From positions 1 through 64,000 of the forward strand of contig JAWKUB010000009.1 in the NCBI GenBank assembly GCA_041398745.1: 64,000 nt of DNA, in the 5' to 3' direction. Shown here one piece after another: positions 35,881 through 43,873 of this stretch (position 1 is its first letter; every line of letters begins with the position of its first letter). The translations under genes were made by a program, and so were the position numbers. The stretch is from JACKHO01 sp041398745. Its GTDB lineage: Bacteria > Planctomycetota > Planctomycetia > Planctomycetales > Planctomycetaceae. Under the pieces are notes generated by a model. That model was not told the DNA's origin. It saw only the letters and a program-made list of their open reading frames with translations, and did no database searches.

Positions 35881-36915
35881 ATGTTCGCGTCGTACCAATC
35901 TGCAATCAGAGTAATGATCGCCCTCGTCGTAATGACCGCCACCGCCGCGGCGCAAACTTCGAACGCAGATGTCGACCGCTCAGTGAACCGTGCATTGGAT
36001 TACCTTGCCCGGCAGCAGCGGCGGCAGGGATACTGGGAAGCCAATGGTGGACAGTACCGCATTGCCATGACAGCACTCTCGGGCATTGCCTTCCTCAGTG
36101 AAGGTTCCACGACGACACGCGGTCGGTATGCTCCAACGGTCCGGCGTGCCGTCGACTTTCTGCTCGGCTCGGCCCAACCGAACGGCCTGATTGGTTATTC
36201 CGACGACTACCATTACACATACGGGCACGGATTTTCGATGCTGTTCTTGTCCGAGGTGTACGGCGAAGAGGAAGATGCCGACCGCCGTGCGCAGCTGAAA
36301 CGCGTGCTCGAACGGGCCGTCCGCTTCAGCGGCGAAGCTCAGACATCGCGTGGCGGCTGGGGATACGTCTCTGCCCGCGATGGCAATGACTTTGACGAAG
36401 GCTCCACCTGCGTTACGCAGGTGCAGGGTTTGCGTGCCTGCCGCGATGCGGGAATTGCGGTTCCGAAGGAGGTCATTGAGCGGGCCAAACGTTACATCCA
36501 CGACTGCATGACGGAAGACGGCGGCATCCATTACAGCATTAAGGGAGGCGGCGCGCGAGCCCCGATTACGGCGGCAGCTGTTGCCAGCATGTACAGCGCC
36601 GGCGAATATGGAGAGACTGACGACGTCCAGAAAATGATGGAGTACTGCAAACAGAACATTTGGCCGGGCGGTGGTGGAGTAGGAGCCCAGGGATTCGGGC
36701 ATTGGCACTACATGCACTACTACTTCGCCCAGGTGATGTACCGTGACGAACAGCAGTGGCCGAAGTATTCCAAAGAACTAACCCAGGTCATTATCAATTC
36801 CCAATCACCCGATGGCTCCTGGCAGGAAGGACACGTCGGCTCCGTGTACGTCACGGCAATTAACGCCACCATCCTGCAGCTTGAAAAAGCCCATTTGCCG
36901 ATTTTCCAGCGGTAG
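35881..36915 (+). CDS. Secreted prenyltransferase/squalene-oxidase-repeat protein
   Basis: 344 residues. A signal peptide (about 1-25, ending AAAQ) is followed by an alpha/alpha-toroid of the squalene-cyclase type: repeats such as NRALDYLARQQRRQGYWEAN, RRAVDFLLGSAQPNGLIGY, GGWGYVSARDGNDFDEGST and SQSPDGSWQEG. Proteins with these repeats in Planctomycetes are usually exported and of unknown function. The catalytic DxDD of squalene-hopene cyclase is absent, so it is not a hopene cyclase. It follows the BatA-like protein on the same strand at a distance of about 100 bases and may share a transcript with it. Confidence 0.83.
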   Translation: MFASYQSAIRVMIALVVMTATAAAQTSNADVDRSVNRALDYLARQQRRQGYWEANGGQYRIAMTALSGIAFLSEGSTTTRGRYAPTVRRAVDFLLGSAQPNGLIGYSDDYHYTYGHGFSMLFLSEVYGEEEDADRRAQLKRVLERAVRFSGEAQTSRGGWGYVSARDGNDFDEGSTCVTQVQGLRACRDAGIAVPKEVIERAKRYIHDCMTEDGGIHYSIKGGGARAPITAAAVASMYSAGEYGETDDVQKMMEYCKQNIWPGGGGVGAQGFGHWHYMHYYFAQVMYRDEQQWPKYSKELTQVIINSQSPDGSWQEGHVGSVYVTAINATILQLEKAHLPIFQR

Positions 36916-36926
36916 TAATTCTGTGC

Positions 36927-36957
36927 CATGCCCACGTCGCGCAGCAGCGTGGGCATG
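36927..36957. repeat. CATGCCCACG stem-loop repeat (family A, inverted)
   Basis: CATGCCCACG (36927-36936) and CGTGGGCATG (36948-36957) around loop TCGCGCAGCAG. The loop is the reverse complement of a near copy of the 12585 loop, so this copy is inverted. It lies just after the stop of the preceding gene. Confidence 0.9.
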
Positions 36958-37058
36958 CGAGACTGCATATCGACTCTCATTTATCGAGCAAATCCCACCG
37001 CCGTTGTGGAAATTGCAGTGAGGTTCTCTAGACTGCGAGACTTTCGTCCAATTGATTC

Positions 37059-37199
37059 GTAGGGTGGGTGAAGTCCGCATCGAACAAGTTGGTGCGTTAC
37101 GCAAGTCGTAAATCTCGGAAAGCCAAGCGACATCCCTCACGACAACTGGCTTGCGGACGTATCCCACCAAATTGCGGGACTTGCTCCACACACCCTACA
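37059..37199. repeat. MITE-like element (family C), copy 2
   Basis: About 140 bases with imperfect terminal inverted repeats (GTAGGGTGGG at the left, CACACCCTAC at the right). It shares the GGTGCGTTACGCAAGTCGT core with the copy at 18459-18593. It occupies the gap before the Hsp70 gene and ends 35 bases before its start codon. Confidence 0.8.
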
Positions 37200-37233
37200 A
37201 ATGCGTTAATCCCCATCGCGCCTGAGAAATCCC

Positions 37234-40065
37234 TTGTCTGACGCCGCGTCCACATTGCCTGAAGAACTGCCCAGTCAGTCCCGCTACATTGTCGGGATTG
37301 ATTTGGGTACGACGAATTCCGCCGTCTGCTGCATCGACACCACGGCTGCTAAACCCAAGCTGCAGGTGTTTCAGGTTCCGCAGCTCACTGGTCCGGGGCA
37401 AATTGAATCGCGCGACACCCTCCCCTCCTTCCTCTACGAAGCAGCGTCGGGCGAGTTTCCCAAAGGGGCGTTGAAACAGCCGTGGGATAAGAGCGAGCAA
37501 CCGCAGTTCGTCGGCGAATTCGCTCGCGAACAGGGAAAGCTGGTGCCGGGACGGTCGGTCGAATCGGCCAAGAGTTGGTTGTGCCATCCTGGTGTCGACC
37601 GCACAGCGGCACTCCTGCCGTGGCAGGGAAGTGATGATGTCACACGGCTCTCGCCCGTCGAAGTCAGTGCGGCGTACCTCAGTCAAATACGCAGCGCATG
37701 GGATGCCGCCCACCGACAAAACCCTCTCGCAGAGCAGGATGTGGTCATTACGCTGCCCGCCTCGTTCGATGAGGTCGCGAGGAAACTGACCATCGACGCC
37801 GCCAAACGGGCTGGCCTGCCTCGGATTCATCTTATCGAGGAACCGCAGGCTGCGTTTTATTCCTGGATCGACACACACCGCGAGGACTGGCAGGACCATG
37901 TATCGCCGGGCCAGACAATTCTCGTGTGCGACGTTGGGGGCGGGACCAGCGACTTCACGCTCATCCGGGTTCGACGCCTGCAAGACGGAACCGTGCAGTT
38001 TCATCGCATCGCGGTGGGGGATCACCTCATTCTCGGCGGAGATAACATCGACCTCGCCCTCGCCAGTTTCCTCGAACCAAAACTGTCGAAGTCAGGCAAA
38101 TTGAATGCCCGGCAATGGGGCAGTCTGGTGCGGCGTTGTCGACATGCCAAGGAGGTTCTGCTCAGCGAGGACGCGTCGGAGGAACTCACAATTTCCATTC
38201 CGGGGACTGGATCAAAACTCATTGGCGGTTCGCTGCAGGTGCAGCTTTCACGCACCGAAACTCAGCAACTCGTGCTGGAGGGATTCTTTCCGGAAGTCCC
38301 GCTCGACGCGCGGCCCGCTACCAAACGGTCGGGCTTTCAGGAGTTTGGACTCCCCTACGCCGCTGACGCAGGGATTACGCGGTATCTGGCTGAGTTTCTG
38401 CAGAAGCACGCCACCATTCAGCTGCCCGGTGAAGAAGATCCGCAGCCCGTCCGGCCCGACGTTATTCTGTTTAACGGCGGAGTGTTCGTTTCCGACTTAC
38501 TTCGTGAACGTGTCACAGGTCTCATCCATTCCTGGTACGCCGAACAGGTGGCGGGATGGAAACCGCTCGTGCTCATGAACGAACGACACGACCTCGCCGT
38601 CGCGCGTGGGGCCGCTTACTACGGATTGGTGCGACGCGGTGAGGGCGTTCGCATTTCTGCCGGATTGCCGCGAACGTACTACGTCGGCGTTGATGGAGCC
38701 AGTGCCGACACTGCGAATGCCATCTGCCTGCTTCCGGCGGGAATGGAACCGGGCGAAGAAATCGAACTTGCCGACCGCCAGTTCAGTCTCGCCATCGCCA
38801 CGCCTGTGGAGTTTCCGCTTTATCATTCCAGCACAAGGCTTACCGATCAGCCCGGACAACTGGTGGAAGTTGATCCCGAAAACTTCACCACACTTCCACC
38901 CATTCGCACGGTACTCCGTTCCCGCAAAAACAAAGAGACCACTCACATCCCAGTGCGTCTGCATGCCCGCATGACGGAACTCGGTACGCTCGATATGTGG
39001 TGCAGCGAGGTTGAGGGAAATCGTTCCTGGCAAATCCAGTTTGATGTTCGATCTGCCACGCAGACGGATCAGCAGGCTCACGCGGGACAAGGCGAGTCGA
39101 AAGGAGTGCTGGACAGCAAGGTGCTGGAAGAGTCCGCCGGGCCCATTCAGGACGTCTTCGAGAACGACGTGAAGGCACCGCCGCAAGAATTACCGCAACA
39201 CCTCGCAGATGTCATTGAACTTCCGCGTGAAGAATGGCCACCCTCATTGCTCCGTAGCCTGTGGGCCGAGTTACTGGAATGCGAGTCGGGCCGGGCCCGC
39301 AGTGCGGCGCATGAAGCGCGGTGGCTGAATCTCACGGGGTTTTCCCTCAGGCCGGGTACTGGCGTGGCTCTGGACGACTGGCGTGTGGCGGAAACGTGGA
39401 AAAGGCTGAACGGCAAGCTGTATCACCCCAATGCCAACTGTCTGGCGGAATGGCGGATTCTGTGGCGGCGGATTGCGGCCGGTCTACAAGGCGGACAACA
39501 GCAGGCACTGGTCGCCCCCGTGCTCGCGAGCTGGCGCGACACGGCCCGTAAAACGCAAACCCTCAAGCCGGGCAAAAAACAGCACCTCCGGCTGACTCAG
39601 GCCGATGCGGAAGTATGGCGCATGATGGGAGCCTGCGAACTGCTTCCCATGAAAACCAAAATCGAACTCGGTGAAATGGCGCTGAGCCTGCTGGAGCACG
39701 ACGCCTTCAAGTCCATCCACAATGCCCTCGTCTGGTCGATTGGCCGAATCGGCACCCGGCAACCACTTTACGGCCCCCTGAACGCCGTGGTCTCCCCAGA
39801 TCGAGTCGCCCTGTGGCTGGGCCGCCTGTTGGAACTCCCCGGCAACCCCGGCCTGGAGTTGTCCATCATGCAACTCAGCCGCCGCACACATGACCGGTAC
39901 CGAGACATTTCGGAGAAGACCAGAGACCGCGTTCTCCGCTGGCTAAGTAAACGAGACAACTGCGAACACCTCGCTGAACTGGTCCGCGAAGGAGGCGAAC
40001 TCGCCGATGACGAAAACGCCCTCGTGTTCGGGGAGGCATTGCCGGTGGGACTTACGTTACGGTAG
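37234..40065 (+). CDS. Large Hsp70-family chaperone-like ATPase
   Basis: 943 residues, about 300 longer than DnaK. The actin-like ATPase is clear: phosphate-1 loop IVGIDLGTTNSAV (19-31), phosphate-2 CDVGGGTSDFTLI (231-244), and EEPQAAFYSWI. The middle and C-terminal parts do not match the DnaK substrate-binding domain and look helical, so the partner or client is unknown. The start codon is TTG at 37234. No in-frame ATG or GTG lies between it and the conserved loop, and upstream there is a stop at 37207, so TTG (or CTG 37222) is forced. A weak GAGAAA lies just before. A MITE-like element lies upstream. Confidence 0.85.
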   Translation: MSDAASTLPEELPSQSRYIVGIDLGTTNSAVCCIDTTAAKPKLQVFQVPQLTGPGQIESRDTLPSFLYEAASGEFPKGALKQPWDKSEQPQFVGEFAREQGKLVPGRSVESAKSWLCHPGVDRTAALLPWQGSDDVTRLSPVEVSAAYLSQIRSAWDAAHRQNPLAEQDVVITLPASFDEVARKLTIDAAKRAGLPRIHLIEEPQAAFYSWIDTHREDWQDHVSPGQTILVCDVGGGTSDFTLIRVRRLQDGTVQFHRIAVGDHLILGGDNIDLALASFLEPKLSKSGKLNARQWGSLVRRCRHAKEVLLSEDASEELTISIPGTGSKLIGGSLQVQLSRTETQQLVLEGFFPEVPLDARPATKRSGFQEFGLPYAADAGITRYLAEFLQKHATIQLPGEEDPQPVRPDVILFNGGVFVSDLLRERVTGLIHSWYAEQVAGWKPLVLMNERHDLAVARGAAYYGLVRRGEGVRISAGLPRTYYVGVDGASADTANAICLLPAGMEPGEEIELADRQFSLAIATPVEFPLYHSSTRLTDQPGQLVEVDPENFTTLPPIRTVLRSRKNKETTHIPVRLHARMTELGTLDMWCSEVEGNRSWQIQFDVRSATQTDQQAHAGQGESKGVLDSKVLEESAGPIQDVFENDVKAPPQELPQHLADVIELPREEWPPSLLRSLWAELLECESGRARSAAHEARWLNLTGFSLRPGTGVALDDWRVAETWKRLNGKLYHPNANCLAEWRILWRRIAAGLQGGQQQALVAPVLASWRDTARKTQTLKPGKKQHLRLTQADAEVWRMMGACELLPMKTKIELGEMALSLLEHDAFKSIHNALVWSIGRIGTRQPLYGPLNAVVSPDRVALWLGRLLELPGNPGLELSIMQLSRRTHDRYRDISEKTRDRVLRWLSKRDNCEHLAELVREGGELADDENALVFGEALPVGLTLR

Positions 40066-40137
40066 CCATTGTGCAGGGCAGATTCCCCCGTAGAGACCGA
40101 GGACATGGGTGGCACATTGAGGCTGGTAAACCACTCG

Positions 40138-40168
40138 CATGCCCACGCTGCTCCGCGACGTGGGCATG
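40138..40168. repeat. CATGCCCACG stem-loop repeat (family A)
   Basis: CATGCCCACG (40138-40147) and CGTGGGCATG (40159-40168) around CTGCTCCGCGA, the same loop as at 12585. It lies between the stop codons of two convergent genes. Confidence 0.9.
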
Positions 40169-40190
40169 GCAAGCGTTACAAGTCTTATGC

Positions 40191-40739
40191 TCAATTCGTG
40201 TCCTGCGACGCATATCGAACTCCCTCGTCATCCACACTCATGGTGTCTCCTGGCAGTTCCCTGAATTTCATGTTGAGGAAGCTCATTGTCTCCTGCAGCC
40301 TGTCTGACGCGTCGTCGCCAATGCGGACATTGTGAAAGGCGTAGTCTTCACTATTCCCAGGTATCGCCAGAGCGACAACGTCATCGCTGAAGAAGGCAAC
40401 ACCGAGCCATTTGTGACCAGTAGATAAGGTAAACCGTACTTGATAGTACGTACCGCCGCCCATATACCACTCTGAACTTCGGCACATACGGCTCAATTCG
40501 TTCGCAACGCCTGAATCGGTGCATGTCACCCTGCGGCGCTGACCAGTGACCTCGAAAGATGCAATCGTCACCTTGGTACTTCCATTCAGTAGCTGCAGCA
40601 TGTCTTCTTCTCCCAACGCCTGCGACCAATGCCACCAAATCGCATACGCTGAGACACACAGGATGACAGACCCGAAAAACCCGCCGAGTCCAATCGCAGT
40701 CGCCCGCACGATTTTTCGCTTGATGCTATTAGAATTCAT
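40191..40739 (-). CDS. Unknown membrane-anchored protein
   Basis: 182 residues, not recognised. A short basic N-terminus (MNSNSIKRKIVRATAI) leads into one hydrophobic helix (about 15-37), with the rest probably outside the cytoplasm. The exported part contains two cysteines in TCTDSGVANELSRMCRSSEW that could form a disulfide, and a beta-rich stretch (GGGTYYQVRFTLSTGHKWLG). The start at 40739 gives the usual basic-then-hydrophobic N-terminus; the 49 codons upstream in the open frame do not look like protein. It is convergent with the Hsp70 gene and flanked by repeats. Confidence 0.6.
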   Translation of the reverse strand: MNSNSIKRKIVRATAIGLGGFFGSVILCVSAYAIWWHWSQALGEEDMLQLLNGSTKVTIASFEVTGQRRRVTCTDSGVANELSRMCRSSEWYMGGGTYYQVRFTLSTGHKWLGVAFFSDDVVALAIPGNSEDYAFHNVRIGDDASDRLQETMSFLNMKFRELPGDTMSVDDEGVRYASQDTN

Positions 40740-40822
40740 GAGAGCAAAGCTCCGGCGGTTCCACCATCGTACCATCAATTGGCGATCGAAATGAAACGGG
40801 CCGGATGGTCTGGTGGCGAGGC

Positions 40823-40951
40823 TAGAGCATTTTTCGATTTCGTATTCAGCTGTGAGCCGCGACGCGTAAGCGGCCGGGCAAGACAAATGGCCCGAGGCCT
40901 TACGGCCTTCGGCTCACAAAATTCCTGCAAACTAATTCAAAATATGCTCTA
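40823..40951. repeat. MITE-like element with TAGAGCAT terminal inverted repeats (family D)
   Basis: TAGAGCAT (40823-40830) at the left and ATGCTCTA (40944-40951) at the right. Inside is a palindrome: TGTGAGCC ... GGCTCACA enclosing GCGTAAGCGGCC and GGCCTTACGGCC arms. About 129 bases, only one copy in the window. Confidence 0.75.
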
Positions 40952-40973
40952 AGCTTACCAGAACCCTTTGTGC

Positions 40974-41004
40974 CATGCCCACGTTGCAGAGCAGTGTGGG
41001 AATG
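40974..41004. repeat. Degenerate family A stem-loop
   Basis: CATGCCCACG (40974-40983), a loop with TTGCAGAGCAG, then TGTGGGAATG (40995-41004), a diverged right arm. Confidence 0.75.
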
Positions 41005-41126
41005 TGAATTTCGTTCGGCAATTCTGAGGGAAAAGACCAGGATCAGCCACGCAATCTCAGACAGTGACGGTAGCGCACTGACTATCGCAAAGTGTCAGGT
41101 ACATCATTTCAAATGTGAACTGAATT

Positions 41127-41146
41127 CACAGACAGGAATGTCTGTG
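41127..41146. repeat. CACAGACA stem-loop repeat (family B)
   Basis: CACAGACA, GGAA loop, TGTCTGTG. Together with its CCACCGG flank it is the same as the copy at 16272, and it ends 8 bases before the prs stop codon. It may act as a prs terminator stem, though there is no T-run. Confidence 0.85.
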
Positions 41147-41154
41147 CCACCGGA

Positions 41155-42159
41155 CTAACCGAGTTCGCGGTCCGGGAAGAGTTGCGAGACGCTGGTGCGG
41201 TCGTGGATGGATTGGATGGCTTCGGCGAACAGGCGGGCGACGGAGACGACTTCGATGTTCGGGGGCAGGGGGTCCTGCTGCGGTTCGATGGTGTCGGTAA
41301 TGAAGAGTTTCTTGATGCGGCTGTCCGCAATTTTGGCAGGGACGCCTTTGGAGAGCACGCCGTGTGAAACGGCGGCGTAAATGTCGTTTGCGCCACGTTC
41401 GCTCAACACGTCGGCCATCGAAATGAGTGTACCGCCGGAAATGGTGAAGTCGTCGACAATGAGCACGTTCTTGCCACGGACATCACCAATGACTTCCAGC
41501 ACTTCGGCCCGTTCTGAGTGATCGCGCCGGGTCTTGTTTCCGATGACCACCGGCACGCCGAGGTAGTTAGCGTACGCTGACGCCCCTTTGGCAAAGCCCA
41601 CGTCGGGACTACAGACAACAAGGTTGTTGATGCCCTGGTCGCGAATGTGATCACACAACACGTAACGGGCGTAGAGGTGATCGACGGGGACTTCGAAGAA
41701 TCCCTGGATTTGCGGGGTGTGCAGATCCATCATGAGGCAGCGATGTGCCCCGGCGGCTTCGATGGCGTCGGCACAAACGCGGGCGCGAATTGAAACGCGT
41801 GGCTCATCCTTCTTATCCCCTTTCGCGTAGCTGAAAAAGGGAACAACGGCCGTAATTTGCGAGGCACTGGCTCGTTTGAGAGCATCGATCCAGAACAGCA
41901 ACTCCATGAAGTTGTCGTTCACGGGCTGATGCGTCCCCTGAATAATGTAGCAGTCGCGTCCCCGCACATTCTCCAGCACACGCACGAACACATTGCCTTC
42001 GCTGAAGTAGTGTGCTTCACAGGGGGTGAGTTCCACACCCAGTGCGTCGGCCACTTTCTGCGCAAGGACAGGATTTGCAGAGCCCGCGAGTACAGCCAAG
42101 TCTCCTTGCGGAGGCTGAAACGCGTGAGGGCGAGGTCCATTCATGGGGCGGGGAGGCAT
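41155..42159 (-). CDS. prs: Ribose-phosphate pyrophosphokinase (PRPP synthase)
   Basis: 334 residues. Prs makes PRPP from ribose 5-phosphate and ATP for nucleotide, His and Trp synthesis. The family segments are visible: LAVLAGSANPVLAQKVA, FSEGNVFVRVLENVRGRDCY, the DLHTPQIQGFFEVPVDHLYA metal and substrate region, and the PRPP loop VDDFTISGGT (235-244). The flexible region is YAKGDKKDEPRVSI, slightly different from the YARQDR form of classical enzymes. The start at 42159 (MPPRPMN) is uncertain; ATG 42144 is an alternative, and neither has a strong SD. It stands alone between repeats on one side and a DUF1598-like gene on the other. Confidence 0.93.
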   Translation of the reverse strand: MPPRPMNGPRPHAFQPPQGDLAVLAGSANPVLAQKVADALGVELTPCEAHYFSEGNVFVRVLENVRGRDCYIIQGTHQPVNDNFMELLFWIDALKRASASQITAVVPFFSYAKGDKKDEPRVSIRARVCADAIEAAGAHRCLMMDLHTPQIQGFFEVPVDHLYARYVLCDHIRDQGINNLVVCSPDVGFAKGASAYANYLGVPVVIGNKTRRDHSERAEVLEVIGDVRGKNVLIVDDFTISGGTLISMADVLSERGANDIYAAVSHGVLSKGVPAKIADSRIKKLFITDTIEPQQDPLPPNIEVVSVARLFAEAIQSIHDRTSVSQLFPDRELG

Positions 42160-42271
42160 TTTGTGAGGTATTCAAATCGAATCCGTGCGAAACCGAGACA
42201 TCCTTCTCGATTTCGTCGACGTGCTGACACGGGCCAGCATTTGACCTTCCCTGGACGGGTTGCATCATAGT

Positions 42272-42288
42272 TACCCCACAGTGGGGTA
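42272..42288. promoter_or_regulatory. 17-base palindrome in a divergent promoter region
   Basis: TACCCCAC, one base, GTGGGGTA: a perfect palindrome with a 1-base centre between prs (minus) and the DUF1598-like gene (plus). It could be an operator. The rest of the 42160-42524 gap shows nothing else. Confidence 0.4.
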
Positions 42289-42524
42289 CAAGGCAGCCGC
42301 GCAAGTGAATGCCGAACAGTTCAGAAATGTTGATCCGACGACGCGGCTCACTGAAAGCCAGCCCAAATTGACTCCCAGTCAGGATTTGGCGCAAAGCCGA
42401 GCAGAATCTTTGAGAATCAATTGGCATCTGTGACTGAATTGTGCGAAAAACAAGGGAGAGAGCCCGCAGGATTTCCCGTTTCATTATCCAGGGACTCGCT
42501 CCAAATTCGGATGAGGACGCGCGC

Positions 42525-43868
42525 ATGACTCGCGGAACAATGACCATTTTGCTGCTGTTGGCCATGTCGGCTCCCGCCTGGAGCCAACAGGGAGGAAACA
42601 ACAACGGCCAGAACCGGAACGCCGCCGGTATTGAAATTAATCCCACCGGCGTGGTACGTGTCATTGTCCCTCGGCGGGAGTCGGTGACGGCGGGACGCAA
42701 GCGGCGCGAGGATTTCATTAGTGGAAGCCTCCCTCCCGACATGGTGGTTACGACCGAGCGACGAGTTATTTCGCTCAAGGCCTTAGAGGCGGAAGTCGCC
42801 AAGTCGCTCGAGGCCACGGGCACGGTCCCTCCCACACTCAAATCGCTATGTGGGATTTATCGGATTGATCAAATCGTCCTCGACGAGAACCGAAAAGATT
42901 TGTACATCGTCGGTCCGGCCGAGGGATTTGCTCCAGACACCATTGGTCGGATGGTCTGCGCGGAAAGTGGTCGCCCTCCCCTGCAGCTCGACGATTTGGT
43001 CGTTGCCCTGCGAGCCACACGCCGCCGGAATTCCAGCATGGGCTGTTCGATTGATCCCACCAAGGAGAACATGGCGGCACTGCAGAATTACCTGCGTCAA
43101 AACTCGACCGTGACCACGCCAGCCGGTGCTGCTCAACGTTATGGAGTCATGGCCCGAGTCCTCGGGATGCAGGAAGTCAGCCTGTGGGGAGTTCCCAAAG
43201 AGAGCCATTTCGCTTCGGTGCTCGTCGAGGCGGACTTACGAATGAAGCGGATTTCCCTGGGAATCGAACGTCCCGCCGTTAAAGGGATTCGCAGCCAGTT
43301 GTCGCTGCTTAAGCCACAAGGGAACAGCCTGCAGCGCTGGTGGTTTGTGCCTCAGTACGATCCTGTCAACGTTGATGCCGATCACACGGTGTTCCAGCTT
43401 GCGGGGCCGCGAGTCAAACTGCTGGCGCAAGAGGAATACTCAGACGCCGCAGGCAATCGGTTCGATGCCGCGAGCACTCGTCAGAGCACCGAAGTTTTCG
43501 CTCAACTCTTTACTGAGCACTACGCCGAACTTGCAGAGAAGGAACTTGTCTTTGCCGAGCTGCAGAACCTGTTCGACCTCGCCATTCTGGGTGCCATTGT
43601 GAACCGCGAACAACTCGATGAACGTGCGGAATGGCTGGCAGACACGTTCCTCAACGACGAACGACTTCCTTTGGATAAATACCCCGTGCCGCAGTTTGTG
43701 GAGTCAGCATCGACCAACCGTCGTGCGGGGCAGTTTGTCATTGGACTCGTGGGCGGAGTGGAACTTCATCCCGAACCCGCCATTCGGCTAAACGTCAACG
43801 AGCAGCTGCACACGCCGCCTTCGCCGAGAATGTCGGCCGGTCAGGTCTTTGTGAATGCGGGGGAATAA
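42525..43868 (+). CDS. DUF1598-like secreted protein
   Basis: 447 residues. A signal peptide (about 1-24, TILLLLAMSAPAWSQQ) is followed by a low-complexity GGNNNGQNRN stretch and a large domain resembling the planctomycete family DUF1598 (segments such as RRVISLKALEAEVAKSLEAT and YVVGPAEGF-like IVGPAEGFAPDTIGR). The function of the family is unknown. The start at 42525 is supported by TGAGGA about 9-14 bases upstream and by the signal peptide; the frame is open from 42441. It is followed 5 bases later by hemW, with likely translational coupling. The DUF assignment is from memory. Confidence 0.7.
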   Translation: MTRGTMTILLLLAMSAPAWSQQGGNNNGQNRNAAGIEINPTGVVRVIVPRRESVTAGRKRREDFISGSLPPDMVVTTERRVISLKALEAEVAKSLEATGTVPPTLKSLCGIYRIDQIVLDENRKDLYIVGPAEGFAPDTIGRMVCAESGRPPLQLDDLVVALRATRRRNSSMGCSIDPTKENMAALQNYLRQNSTVTTPAGAAQRYGVMARVLGMQEVSLWGVPKESHFASVLVEADLRMKRISLGIERPAVKGIRSQLSLLKPQGNSLQRWWFVPQYDPVNVDADHTVFQLAGPRVKLLAQEEYSDAAGNRFDAASTRQSTEVFAQLFTEHYAELAEKELVFAELQNLFDLAILGAIVNREQLDERAEWLADTFLNDERLPLDKYPVPQFVESASTNRRAGQFVIGLVGGVELHPEPAIRLNVNEQLHTPPSPRMSAGQVFVNAGE

Positions 43869-43873
43869 GTCGC

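Noticed and set aside
35881..36915. Squalene-hopene cyclase
   Set aside because: The repeat pattern is there, but the protein is half the length, exported, and lacks the DxDD catalytic motif.
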